Shown here: positions 1-6,076 of the stretch, piece after piece | Numbering within the stretch: position 1 is the first letter of the stretch | How the letters are laid out: each line of letters begins with the position of its first letter | Origin: JARYMI01 sp964550915 | GTDB lineage: Bacteria > Acidobacteriota > Aminicenantia > Aminicenantales > UBA8522 | DNA length: 11,821 nucleotides | Reading direction: 5' to 3' | Assembly: GCA_964550915.1 (NCBI GenBank) | Contig: CAZKBY010000068.1 | Span: 1-11,821 of the forward strand | Notes under the pieces: model-generated | Told to the model about the DNA's origin: nothing | The model's input: only the letters and a program-made list of their open reading frames with translations | Database searches by the model: none | Translations under genes and position numbers: made by a program

Positions 1-1100
1 GCTGCGTAGATGTCTTTGGTGCAGGCTCTCCGGCACCTGTCCCGATCGACCTCCAGGTTTTCGAGCACCAGGCTCATGACCTCAACCGTTTCCAGGGTTT
101 TTCTGAACCCGCGGATAAGAGGCTCTTTGGTTAATTGAAGATCCCTGTGGTAGCCGCAGGAGAGGCCTTTAACTGTTTCGATCGTTTGCAGATAGCCTGA
201 ATGGACGAGCGCGAAGTTCGCCCGGACGAGCTCGAGTACGTCAGGATTCCTTTTGTTGGGCATGATGGAGCTTCCCGTCGTGAGGCGTCCGGGCAAACGG
301 AAAAAACCGAACTCCTCCATACTGAAAAGGATGAGGTCGGTGGCCAGCCCTTCAAGGTCGAGCATGACCTGGCTTAAGGCCGACAGGATGATGCTTTCGA
401 ATTTTCCCCGGCTGTTCTGTGCATAGAGGGGATTTTTCTGGGTCTTTCGAAAGCCCAAAAGCCTGGTCGTCAACTGTCGATCCAGTCGAAGAGTTGTGCC
501 GTAGCCGGCGGCGCTGCCGAGGGGATTCTGGTCGGTCAGGCGGGAAACGAATTGGAGCAGCCGAAGGTCATCCGCAAACGCCTCTCTGAAGGCTCCGAAA
601 TACCGGCCTGCAGAAAACGGCATGGCCTTCCTGGAGTGGGTGTATCCCGGCATCAGCGCGCTCCTGTACCTCCGGCTCATTCTGGTCAGTATTCCAATCA
701 GCGTTCGCAGGGAGCCTTTGACTTGATCGAGCTTGTCCTTGCTGAAGAGCCTGATCGCCGCCAAAACCTGGTCGTTCCGCGACCGCCCGGAGTGGATCTT
801 CTTGCCCGCCGGCCCGAGCTTCCGGGTGAGATGATTTTCGATGGCCGTGTGGCAATCTTCATCCTCGGTTCTGATTCTGAACTTTTTTTCCCGGTGAAAA
901 GAGATAATCCTTTTGAGCTCCTGGACGAGCCTCCTTGAGTCTCGGTCGCTGAAAATTCCGATTGCCCGGAGCATCTTGGCGTGAGCGATGCTAGCCCGGC
1001 AATCGTATTCGACGAGCTCGAGGTCAAGTTCCGGATCGTTTCCGACGGTGAATGCCTCGATCCGCCGGTCGAGCCTTTCGCCTTTTTCCCAGAGCTTCAT
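1..1100 (-). CDS. argH: Argininosuccinate lyase, partial (C-terminus beyond left edge)
   Basis: Cleaves argininosuccinate to arginine and fumarate, the last step of arginine synthesis, in the cytoplasm. The frame is open from the ATG at 1100 to the window edge: 366 codons, where the family is usually about 430-470 residues, so roughly the last fifth is missing. Visible family motifs are SGRSRNDQV (104-112), GYTH (152-155, the conserved catalytic-site histidine), NPLGSAAGYG (192-201) and the fumarase/lyase signature GSSIMPNKRNPD (276-287) with its active-site serine. The N-terminus (KLWEKG, then FTVGNDPELD and ASIAHAKML) is the Bacteroidetes-like form rather than the usual LWGGRF form. The start lies 6 nt after the stop of the upstream gene and has no clear Shine-Dalgarno, so translation is probably coupled to it. 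The start is supported by an in-frame stop just upstream. Confidence 0.97.
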   Translation of the reverse strand, partial: MKLWEKGERLDRRIEAFTVGNDPELDLELVEYDCRASIAHAKMLRAIGIFSDRDSRRLVQELKRIISFHREKKFRIRTEDEDCHTAIENHLTRKLGPAGKKIHSGRSRNDQVLAAIRLFSKDKLDQVKGSLRTLIGILTRMSRRYRSALMPGYTHSRKAMPFSAGRYFGAFREAFADDLRLLQFVSRLTDQNPLGSAAGYGTTLRLDRQLTTRLLGFRKTQKNPLYAQNSRGKFESIILSALSQVMLDLEGLATDLILFSMEEFGFFRLPGRLTTGSSIMPNKRNPDVLELVRANFALVHSGYLQTIETVKGLSCGYHRDLQLTKEPLIRGFRKTLETVEVMSLVLENLEVDRDRCRRACTKDIYA

Positions 1101-1106
1101 GACCGG

Positions 1107-1472
1107 TCAGGGGAGTCCCGACATGGGAAGATGCTTTTTCAGCAAAAGGTAGGATGGCTTAAGCCCCGACGGAGATTCCTCGATCGAGTGGCAAACGGTT
1201 TGCCCGTTGTGTTTTGATCTGACGAGAAACTTCGTCTTTCCTGATTGATGGCTCAATGCGATGACCAGCCCGACGACCGGTTTTGAGCCTTCTTCTTTTT
1301 GCCCGTAGATGACCAGGGCTGGCAGGTCAAAGGCCAGCTCCGACCAGAGAACACGGCTCCAATCCTTCAGGTCGAAGAATTTTTGCACCGGAAAGCCCGG
1401 GTGAGTGCCATCCTCGTTTACTTCTTCCTGGAGAAGATCCAAAAGGTCCTGTTTGCTGTTTTGTACGTTCAT
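1107..1472 (-). CDS. Unknown 121-residue protein inside the arginine operon
   Basis: I do not recognise this family. The start codon directly abuts the argG stop (TGAATG) and is preceded by GGAGG five bases away, a good ribosome site; the gene ends 6 nt before argH. It therefore sits in the operon as a true cistron. The protein is soluble-looking, with no signal peptide or membrane segment. It starts with a charged helical stretch (about residues 5-18, QDLLDLLQEEVNEDG), followed by a mixed alpha/beta body with hydrophobic strands (ALVIYG about 52-57; PVVGLVIALS about 65-74; KTKFLVR about 79-85) and a lysine-rich end. No catalytic signature is visible, and no GNAT acetyl-CoA-binding motif that would make it an N-acetylglutamate synthase. 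A role tied to ArgG/ArgH, for instance as a partner or regulator, is inference from position only. Confidence 0.8.
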   Translation of the reverse strand: MNVQNSKQDLLDLLQEEVNEDGTHPGFPVQKFFDLKDWSRVLWSELAFDLPALVIYGQKEEGSKPVVGLVIALSHQSGKTKFLVRSKHNGQTVCHSIEESPSGLKPSYLLLKKHLPMSGLP

Positions 1473-2735
1473 TCAGTCCTCCGTTCGACTTTTCATGAAG
1501 GGCATCGGCCAGACGCCGCGTTTTTCCAAGATCGCGTGGTGGGCCTTGAGCCTGATCGCTTGAATGTTGATAAACCCCCTGGAGTCCAACTGGTTGAACC
1601 CGCCCTCGATGTCCATGCTGGAAAGCTCCTGGTCATAGAGCGAACTCGGAGACTCTCGGCCGACGACCGTCACATTTCCCTTGTAAAGCGATAGAGAGAC
1701 GACTCCGTCCACGACTTCCTGGCTTTTGTTAAAGGCCGCCATAAGGAAGTCCATTTCGGGGCTGAACCAGAATCCGTTGTAAACGAGTTCAGAAAACTTG
1801 GGGCTGAGCATATCCCTCAGCCGCATGACTTCCTTGTCCATGGCGATACCCTCGATGTCCATATGGGCAACGCGCAGGATGGTCCCTCCAGGAGTTTCGT
1901 AGACGCCTCTCGACTTGATCCCGACGAACCTGTTTTCGACCATGTCCACCCGGCCGATGCCGTTTTCCCGGCCGAGCTCGTTGAGGTAGAGAAAAAGCTC
2001 GAGGGGCCGTTCCTTGACCGTGCCATCCTTCTTGTTGACAACGCGCGTGGGGATTCCGTCCTGGAAATGGATGTCGATGAGGGTTTCCCAGTCTGGCGCG
2101 TCCTGTGGAGACTTGGTGGAACTGAAAACATTTTCGTCCGGGGTTCTCCGGGGGTCCTCCAGGATGCCCGCCTCATGGCTGGTGTGCATGAGGTTGGAGT
2201 CCTCGCTATAAGGCTTGGCGGCCGTTGCCTTGATGGGAATATGATGCTTTTCCGCATAGTGGATCATATCCGAACGTCCCTTGAATTCTGCCAAGAATTC
2301 GGCGTCCTTCCACGGGGAAAGGACTTTGATATCCGGCTTCAGAGCATAGTAGCTGAGCTCAAACCGGACCTGGTCATTGCCCTTGCCCGTCGCGCCGTGA
2401 GCGACGCAATCGGTTCCTTCCTGATCGGCAATTTCGACCTGTTTTCTGGCGATCAACGGCCGGGCCAGCGCCGTTCCCAGCAGGTACCTTCCTTCGTAGA
2501 TGGCATTGGCTTTGAGCGCCGGGAAAATGAAATCGGTGACGAATTCCTCTTTGAGGTCCTCGATGCGGACTTTGGAGGCACCGATTTTTCGTGCTTTTTC
2601 TCTGGCTTCTTCGAGATTGTCGTTCTGCCCGACGTCGGCGATGTAGGCGATGACGTCGTGGCCTTTCTCGATCAGCCACTTCAGGATGACGGAGGTATCC
2701 AACCCTCCCGAATACGCAAGCACGACATTTGACAT
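1473..2735 (-). CDS. argG: Argininosuccinate synthase
   Basis: Joins citrulline and aspartate at the cost of ATP to give argininosuccinate, the substrate of the ArgH encoded downstream. The 420-residue length fits the family (about 400-450). Motifs: the ATP-pyrophosphatase loop YSGGLDTS (8-15), AHGATGKGNDQVRFE (112-126) for citrulline/aspartate, NLMHTSHEAGILEDP (181-195) and MVENRFVGIKSRGVYETPGG (265-284). Many stretches read like human ASS1 and Bacteroidetes ArgG (NLMH..YEAGILE.P, GRESP.SLY at 359-367) rather than the NLWGRS type of many bacteria. The start at 2735 is set by an excellent GGAGGAGG ribosome site six bases upstream. The stop abuts the start of the next gene. It is read in the same direction as argR, 99 nt downstream of it. 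Confidence 0.98.
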   Translation of the reverse strand: MSNVVLAYSGGLDTSVILKWLIEKGHDVIAYIADVGQNDNLEEAREKARKIGASKVRIEDLKEEFVTDFIFPALKANAIYEGRYLLGTALARPLIARKQVEIADQEGTDCVAHGATGKGNDQVRFELSYYALKPDIKVLSPWKDAEFLAEFKGRSDMIHYAEKHHIPIKATAAKPYSEDSNLMHTSHEAGILEDPRRTPDENVFSSTKSPQDAPDWETLIDIHFQDGIPTRVVNKKDGTVKERPLELFLYLNELGRENGIGRVDMVENRFVGIKSRGVYETPGGTILRVAHMDIEGIAMDKEVMRLRDMLSPKFSELVYNGFWFSPEMDFLMAAFNKSQEVVDGVVSLSLYKGNVTVVGRESPSSLYDQELSSMDIEGGFNQLDSRGFINIQAIRLKAHHAILEKRGVWPMPFMKSRTED

Positions 2736-2754
2736 CTTTCCTCCTCCGTTTCTC

Positions 2755-2764
2755 GCGGCGCCGC
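2755..2764. repeat. 10-bp perfect palindrome before argG
   Basis: GCGGCGCCGC is a perfect palindrome located just upstream of the argG ribosome site (GGAGGAGG, about 2741-2748). In the mRNA it could form only a very small hairpin, so any effect on argG translation is speculative. Confidence 0.4.
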
Positions 2765-2780
2765 TCAGTTTTCCTGGCTT

Positions 2781-2800
2781 GGAATTCTGGTCAGGATTCC
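2781..2800. promoter_or_regulatory. 20-bp imperfect palindrome in the argR-argG gap
   Basis: GGAATTCTGGTCAGGATTCC has dyad symmetry at 8 of 10 base pairs (outer arms GGAAT/ATTCC, inner CTG/CAG). It lies upstream of argG and touches the hairpin at 2799-2833. It does not match the ARG-box pattern (TGAAT and ATTCA halves four bases apart). It may be an operator or an RNA hairpin, or chance. Confidence 0.35.
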
Positions 2801-2833
2801 CGCGCCTCCCGGACCGCCGTCCTCGGGCGCGGG
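2799..2833 (-). promoter_or_regulatory. GC-rich stem-loop directly after argR stop
   Basis: Perfect 8-bp inverted repeat CCCGCGCC/GGCGCGGG with a 19-nt loop that itself contains a 4-bp GGAC/GTCC stem. It begins one base after the argR stop codon. No U-run follows on the argR strand, so it is not a standard Rho-independent terminator. A role in lowering read-through from argR to argG, or in mRNA processing or stability, is plausible but inferred. Confidence 0.55.
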
Positions 2834-2834
2834 C

Positions 2835-3296
2835 TCATAAGAGACGCCTAAAGGTATTCTCGACTTTGGCCCGGTTTCTGTCTGAATCCGTGACGACGAG
2901 AATCGTGTCGTCTCCGGCCACTGTCCCGAGGATTTCCGGCCGGGCCAGGCCATCGATCAGGCTGGCCACACCATTAGCGTTTCCGGGAGACGTCTTGACC
3001 AAAACGAGATTTTTCGTGCCTTTGATATCCGTCACGAAATTGTGAAACAGAACTCGGAGGCGCTCCCAGATGATCCCTTCAGAGGCCTTCTCTAAAAGTT
3101 CGTATTTGTATTCACGCGGGCCAACGCGGATTTTGACGAATCCCATTTCCTGAAGGTCGCGGGAAATGGTCGCCTGGGTCGTCGCAAAGCCTTTTTTTAT
3201 CATAGCGTCAAGCAGGTGCTGCTGGCCGCCGACGCCCTTTTCAAGGATGATGGCCCGCAGCGCCTGCTGACGGATCTTTTTTGTATCTTTTTTCAT
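2835..3296 (-). CDS. argR: Arginine repressor ArgR
   Basis: Arginine-sensing hexameric repressor. The 153-residue length is typical. The N-terminal winged helix (about 5-68) carries ATTQATISRDLQEMGFVK (38-55), the standard recognition-helix region with the conserved SRDL. The C-terminal arginine-binding/oligomerisation domain (about 82-153) carries GTVAGDDTILVV (124-135), whose paired aspartates contact arginine in the family. It is the first gene of the argR-argG-unknown-argH unit. The ATG at 3296 has an in-frame TAA only 9-15 bases upstream (3309-3311) and no Shine-Dalgarno, only an A-run. The predicted promoter places transcription start about five bases ahead of the ATG, so the mRNA may be almost leaderless. 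An ARG-box-like palindrome over the -10 indicates autoregulation. Confidence 0.96.
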   Translation of the reverse strand: MKKDTKKIRQQALRAIILEKGVGGQQHLLDAMIKKGFATTQATISRDLQEMGFVKIRVGPREYKYELLEKASEGIIWERLRVLFHNFVTDIKGTKNLVLVKTSPGNANGVASLIDGLARPEILGTVAGDDTILVVTDSDRNRAKVENTFRRLL

Positions 3297-3299
3297 TTT

Positions 3300-3317
3300 T
3301 TTGAATATTTATACGAT
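3300..3317. promoter_or_regulatory. Candidate ARG box over argR -10
   Basis: TTTGAATATTTATACGAT matches the 18-bp ArgR operator pattern (TGAAT, four A/T bases, ATTCA) perfectly in the left half and at 3 of 5 positions in the right half (ATACG). It covers the argR -10 hexamer and the presumed transcription start. A single weak box would suit mild autoregulation; the assignment is by pattern and context. Confidence 0.55.
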
Positions 3318-3334
3318 TTTTTCGGTTTTGTCAA
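3308..3334 (-). promoter_or_regulatory. argR operon promoter
   Basis: On the minus strand a perfect TTGACA -35 (3334-3329) is followed after 15 bases by TATAAA (3313-3308). The spacer is short for sigma-70, but both hexamers are near consensus. Transcription would begin near 3301, about five bases before the argR ATG. Confidence 0.6.
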
Positions 3335-3349
3335 GCGCCAGGCCCGAGC

Positions 3350-3378
3350 CTGCAAACGCCCCGGCTTTTCTGTATAAT
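3350..3378 (+). promoter_or_regulatory. Nitroreductase gene promoter
   Basis: A perfect TATAAT -10 (3373-3378) with a weak CTGCAA -35 (3350-3355) at 17-bp spacing. It lies in the 114-bp gap shared with the divergent argR promoter. Transcription would start near 3385, giving a leader of about 25 nt that includes the ribosome site AGGAG (3400-3404). Confidence 0.6.
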
Positions 3379-3396
3379 AGAATTCAAAAAGAATTC
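3379..3396. repeat. Direct repeat AGAATTC, 11-bp period, after -10
   Basis: AGAATTC occurs at 3379-3385 and again at 3390-3396, separated by AAAA, i.e. one helical turn apart. Because GAATTC is itself palindromic the element is also an inverted repeat. It covers the presumed transcription start of the nitroreductase gene, where a repressor would bind. No factor can be named. Confidence 0.45.
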
Positions 3397-3410
3397 GAGA
3401 GGAGTCGGTC

Positions 3411-3917
3411 ATGGAATTCTTTGAGCTTATCCAAAGACGGTACAGCGTGCGGGTGTACGAGGCCAGGCCGGTCGAGGAAGAGAAGCTGCGCAAGGTTCTT
3501 GAAGCGGCTAACCTCGCCCCAACTGCCGCCAACCGTCAGGCCTTCCGCCTGATCGTCATTCCGACCAAGGGCCGGGAGCGAGAACTCAAGCGAATCTACA
3601 GTCGGGATTGGTTCGTCCAGGCTCCGTTCGTCGTCTGCATGTGCGCCGTGAAGCCGCAGGGCTGGGTGAGGCGCGACGGCAAGAATTACGCCGAGGTTGA
3701 TGCGACAATCGCCATGGACCATCTTATCCTGGCCGCGGCCGACCTCGGCCTGGGAACCTGCTGGGTGGCGGCCTTCGACCCTCAGGCGGCCACGGAGGTG
3801 CTGGAGTTGAGCGAGGACATTGAGCCGGTTGCCATGACCCCGCTCGGCTATCCGGCCGATTCCTGGAAACCGAAAAGGCGAAAGGCGCTCTCCGAGCTCG
3901 TCCGCTACCTGGAATAG
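3411..3917 (+). CDS. Nitroreductase-family FMN-dependent oxidoreductase
   Basis: Probably a cytoplasmic FMN enzyme that reduces a nitro, quinone or similar acceptor with NAD(P)H; the true substrate cannot be read from sequence. At 168 residues it is a short member of the family (commonly 165-220). The N-terminus RRYSVRVYEARPVEEEKLRKV (9-29) is the standard FMN-phosphate arginine/serine motif. APTAANRQAFRLIVI (36-50) is the second flavin-contact segment, and AMDHLILAAADLGLGTCWVAAFD (101-123) is the usual core helix and GLGTCW turn. TPLGYP (143-148) is the conserved late motif. The start has AGGAG six bases upstream. It is divergent from argR and in the same direction as the exported-protein genes that follow, with a promoter-like gap after it, so it is probably its own unit. 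Confidence 0.9.
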   Translation: MEFFELIQRRYSVRVYEARPVEEEKLRKVLEAANLAPTAANRQAFRLIVIPTKGRERELKRIYSRDWFVQAPFVVCMCAVKPQGWVRRDGKNYAEVDATIAMDHLILAAADLGLGTCWVAAFDPQAATEVLELSEDIEPVAMTPLGYPADSWKPKRRKALSELVRYLE

Positions 3918-3929
3918 CCTTTTTTCGAA

Positions 3930-3958
3930 TTGACATTTGTTCCCGCTGTGATTAATCT
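3930..3958 (+). promoter_or_regulatory. Possible promoter of the DUF4438-like gene
   Basis: A perfect TTGACA (3930-3935) followed 17 bases later by TAATCT (3953-3958), a poor -10; the 8-bp palindrome GATTAATC (3950-3957) overlaps it. Transcription would start about 25 nt ahead of the start codon at 3990. Confidence 0.4.
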
Positions 3959-3989
3959 TTTCCCTGATTTTTCCGAAGGAGGTGGATGG

Positions 3990-5855
3990 ATGAAGAGAAG
4001 AATTGCCGGTTTAGTCTTTTTCATCCTGGTGGGATTAAGCCTGGCGGCAGAAGCTGCTCAGCCTGCAAAAACGGAGTCTATCTCGACGAACAAGGACAAA
4101 CTTCTCACTCTCGCTGTTCAGGGACGTGTTGCTCCGGCTCAGCCAGCCAGGTCCTACATCACGACCTGGGACGGGAAGCCTAAGATGGCCATTGGGATCG
4201 GCGGCATCAACTATAACCTGAAAATCGGCGAAAGAGTCTTTGGCTGGGCCAATGGCGACCGGGCTACGGTCGGGGTTTCGACGGAGGGAATCGGAGAAGA
4301 CCGGTTCAACGCGGCCTGGACTGTCTACACGTCGATCGGCAATGAAGCTAAAGTCCTGAGCGGCGAGGCCCGCGGTCGCAAGGGGATCGTCGTCGGGAAA
4401 TTCGGAAGCTATGTCCTGGTTCATTTCGAGGACGACGTGCTCGAGAAGCTGGCCATCGGCGATACGCTCCAGGTCAGGTCATGCGGCATAGGCCTCGAGA
4501 TCGAAGGATTCAAGGACGTCTTTGTCCATAGCCTGTCGCCAGAACTTCTTGAAAAGATCGGGATCAGGGCAGTCGAGGGCAGGCTCGAGGTGCCGGTGGT
4601 CAAGGAGATTCCCGCAGAGATCGTCGGACAGGGCGCTGGCGGTTCGAGCCTTTCGGGAAACTGGCACCTTCAGACCTGCTATCCGCCTGATATCGAAAAG
4701 TACGGCCTGGAGGAACTGCGCTTTGGTGATCTCGTTTTGCTCAAGGACATCCAGACAGATTACGGCAAAGGTTACTTCAAGGGTGGGGCGACAGTCGGAA
4801 TTGTCTGTAGCGGGCCGAGCGATGTCTCAGGCCTGGGCATAGGCGTGACGCCCATCCTGTCGACGCGCTCCGGAAAGCTCGTTGGCCGGGTTGACTCGGA
4901 GGCGAACATCGGCAGGTATCTCGGGATCAAAATAAAAAAGAAAGAAGCCGGGCGGCAATCGGACGCAAGGAGCGTTGCTGGACGAACTGCCACCCTGAAA
5001 ACCAACAAAGAAGAGCTCATCGTGACGGCAGTCGACGGCGTCGTCCAGCCGCCCTATGAGCGTGATTATTCGGTTACCTATGACGGTCGGTCGACCGTGG
5101 ACATCGGCATGGCTTCGATCAACTACACGGTCTCACTTGGCGGTCTGACATCCGGCTGGGCAAATGCTGACCATGTCGAGCCCGACGTCACCATTCAGGG
5201 ACGCGACAGGCCCTCGCCGAGCGACTGTGCTCTGGCAATTCTGGCCTGCATCGGCAATGAAGCCGAGGTCGCAAGCGGCGAGGCCAGGGGAGCAAAGGGA
5301 TTCTACATCGGCAGGCATGCCGGCTCGGATGACCTTGTCTGGTTTCCGAAAAACGTCATCGAAAAACTGGCTCTAAACGACAGAATTCAGGTCAAAGCAA
5401 AGGGAGTAGGGCTTAAGATCGAAGGTTTTGAGGATGTCCGGGTGAACAAACTGGCGCCCGAGCTCCTGGAAAGACTCGGGATCTCCATCGAAGAAGGCAG
5501 GCTCATCGTGCCGGTGGCCATGGAAGTTCCCGGGTATATCATGGGCTCGGGGATCGGCGGGTCGTTTATCGAGACCGTCGATTACGATATCCAGACAACC
5601 TGTCCGCAGACAGTCGAGGAGCTTGGTCTCAAGAAACTAAGGCTGGGAGATCTTGTCGCCATCAGGGACCATTATGATTTCTACGGCCGCGGAAGATACG
5701 AAGGCGCGGTGACGATTGGTGTCTGCATCCATGGCTTCAGCGACTCGGCCGGACACGGCCCTGGACTGAACCCGATCCTCAGCGCTCTGCCGGGAAGGAT
5801 CAAGACAAAGATTGACCCGAAGGCTAACGTCGCCTTTTATTTAGGCATAAGGTAA
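3990..5855 (+). CDS. Exported protein with two DUF4438-like domains
   Basis: 621 residues of unknown biochemical role. Residues 1-22 form a signal peptide (MKRR, hydrophobic core GLVFFILVGLSLA, likely cleavage after AEA), so the product is exported to the periplasm or beyond. The rest is an internal duplication, copy 1 about 32-313 and copy 2 about 336-621, joined by a lysine-rich linker (314-335). Matching pairs include IGNEAKVLSGEARGRKG (116-132) with IGNEAEVASGEARGAKG (421-437), GLEIEGFKDV (168-177) with GLKIEGFEDV (474-483), RFGDLV (244-249) with RLGDLV (551-556), and YLGIK/YLGIR. From memory these motifs belong to DUF4438, known as single-domain proteins in Thermotoga-like organisms; this was not searched. 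The start at 3990 has a near-perfect AAGGAGGTG seven bases upstream. An in-frame TTG at 3930 is part of the promoter -35 and was not used. Confidence 0.85.
   Translation: MKRRIAGLVFFILVGLSLAAEAAQPAKTESISTNKDKLLTLAVQGRVAPAQPARSYITTWDGKPKMAIGIGGINYNLKIGERVFGWANGDRATVGVSTEGIGEDRFNAAWTVYTSIGNEAKVLSGEARGRKGIVVGKFGSYVLVHFEDDVLEKLAIGDTLQVRSCGIGLEIEGFKDVFVHSLSPELLEKIGIRAVEGRLEVPVVKEIPAEIVGQGAGGSSLSGNWHLQTCYPPDIEKYGLEELRFGDLVLLKDIQTDYGKGYFKGGATVGIVCSGPSDVSGLGIGVTPILSTRSGKLVGRVDSEANIGRYLGIKIKKKEAGRQSDARSVAGRTATLKTNKEELIVTAVDGVVQPPYERDYSVTYDGRSTVDIGMASINYTVSLGGLTSGWANADHVEPDVTIQGRDRPSPSDCALAILACIGNEAEVASGEARGAKGFYIGRHAGSDDLVWFPKNVIEKLALNDRIQVKAKGVGLKIEGFEDVRVNKLAPELLERLGISIEEGRLIVPVAMEVPGYIMGSGIGGSFIETVDYDIQTTCPQTVEELGLKKLRLGDLVAIRDHYDFYGRGRYEGAVTIGVCIHGFSDSAGHGPGLNPILSALPGRIKTKIDPKANVAFYLGIR
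4083..5852 (+). repeat. Intragenic duplication, ~915-nt period
   Basis: Two copies of a roughly 285-residue domain, about 4083-4928 and 4995-5852. Equivalent motifs lie 304-307 residues apart all along the length, so there are only a few small insertions. DNA identity is mostly lost, with short patches such as TCGGCAATGAAGC near 4337 and 5252, which points to an old duplication. Confidence 0.85.
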
Positions 5856-6076
5856 AAAATATTCCCTGAGGCGCCCCCTGGCCGCCCTTCCCGGAAACCT
5901 GATTCTTCAGACCTTCCTCTTTTTTTCGCTACTCCTGCCTGCCCAAAAAATCCCCCATAGATTCACCTCCAAAGGGGATTGAATACAACCAGGGGCCTTG
6001 GCAACATTTTTAGAGTTACATGAGAGATGGTTTCTGGCGATAGTTTTGGCGTTGGATGAATGAAAAGGGGATTAAA
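5856..6076. other. 221-nt intergenic gap, no gene
   Basis: Gap between the two exported-protein genes. It contains a GC-rich weak dyad just after the stop (GGCG/CGCC near 5871-5888), a T-run near 5920-5926, and a 7-bp inverted repeat at 5949-5980. No convincing terminator or full promoter was found. A minus-strand GGAGGTGA followed by ATG (5959) opens only a 9-codon frame. Confidence 0.6.
5949..5980. repeat. Inverted repeat AATCCCC/GGGGATT with 18-nt loop
   Basis: Perfect 7-bp arms at 5949-5955 and 5974-5980. The loop contains ATTCACCTCC (5961-5970), which resembles the 3' end of 16S rRNA (the anti-Shine-Dalgarno) and on the other strand reads as a strong ribosome site. Its role is unknown. 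Confidence 0.45.

Noticed and set aside
1863..2732. Long plus-strand open frame (289 codons) opposite argG
   Set aside because: It lies wholly antisense to a clear argG, shows no family motif and no ribosome site; such mirror frames are common in GC-rich coding DNA.
2799..2833. Rho-independent terminator after argR
   Set aside because: The stem is strong, but no U-run follows on the argR strand.
3379..3396. AGAATTC repeat as a second ARG box
   Set aside because: The half-sites are too far apart (9 rather than 4 bases between GAAT and ATTC) and the outer T/A are missing.
3930..3989. Upstream TTG start adding 20 residues to the DUF4438-like protein
   Set aside because: The TTG is part of a TTGACA -35-like hexamer, and the ATG at 3990 has an excellent ribosome site directly followed by a signal peptide.
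5871..5926. Intrinsic terminator after the DUF4438-like gene
   Set aside because: The stem is only four pairs and the T-run is more than 30 nt further on.
6056..6076. Upstream ATG for the giant protein
   Set aside because: No ribosome site; the later ATG at 6077 has AGGGG at good spacing and gives a cleaner signal peptide.
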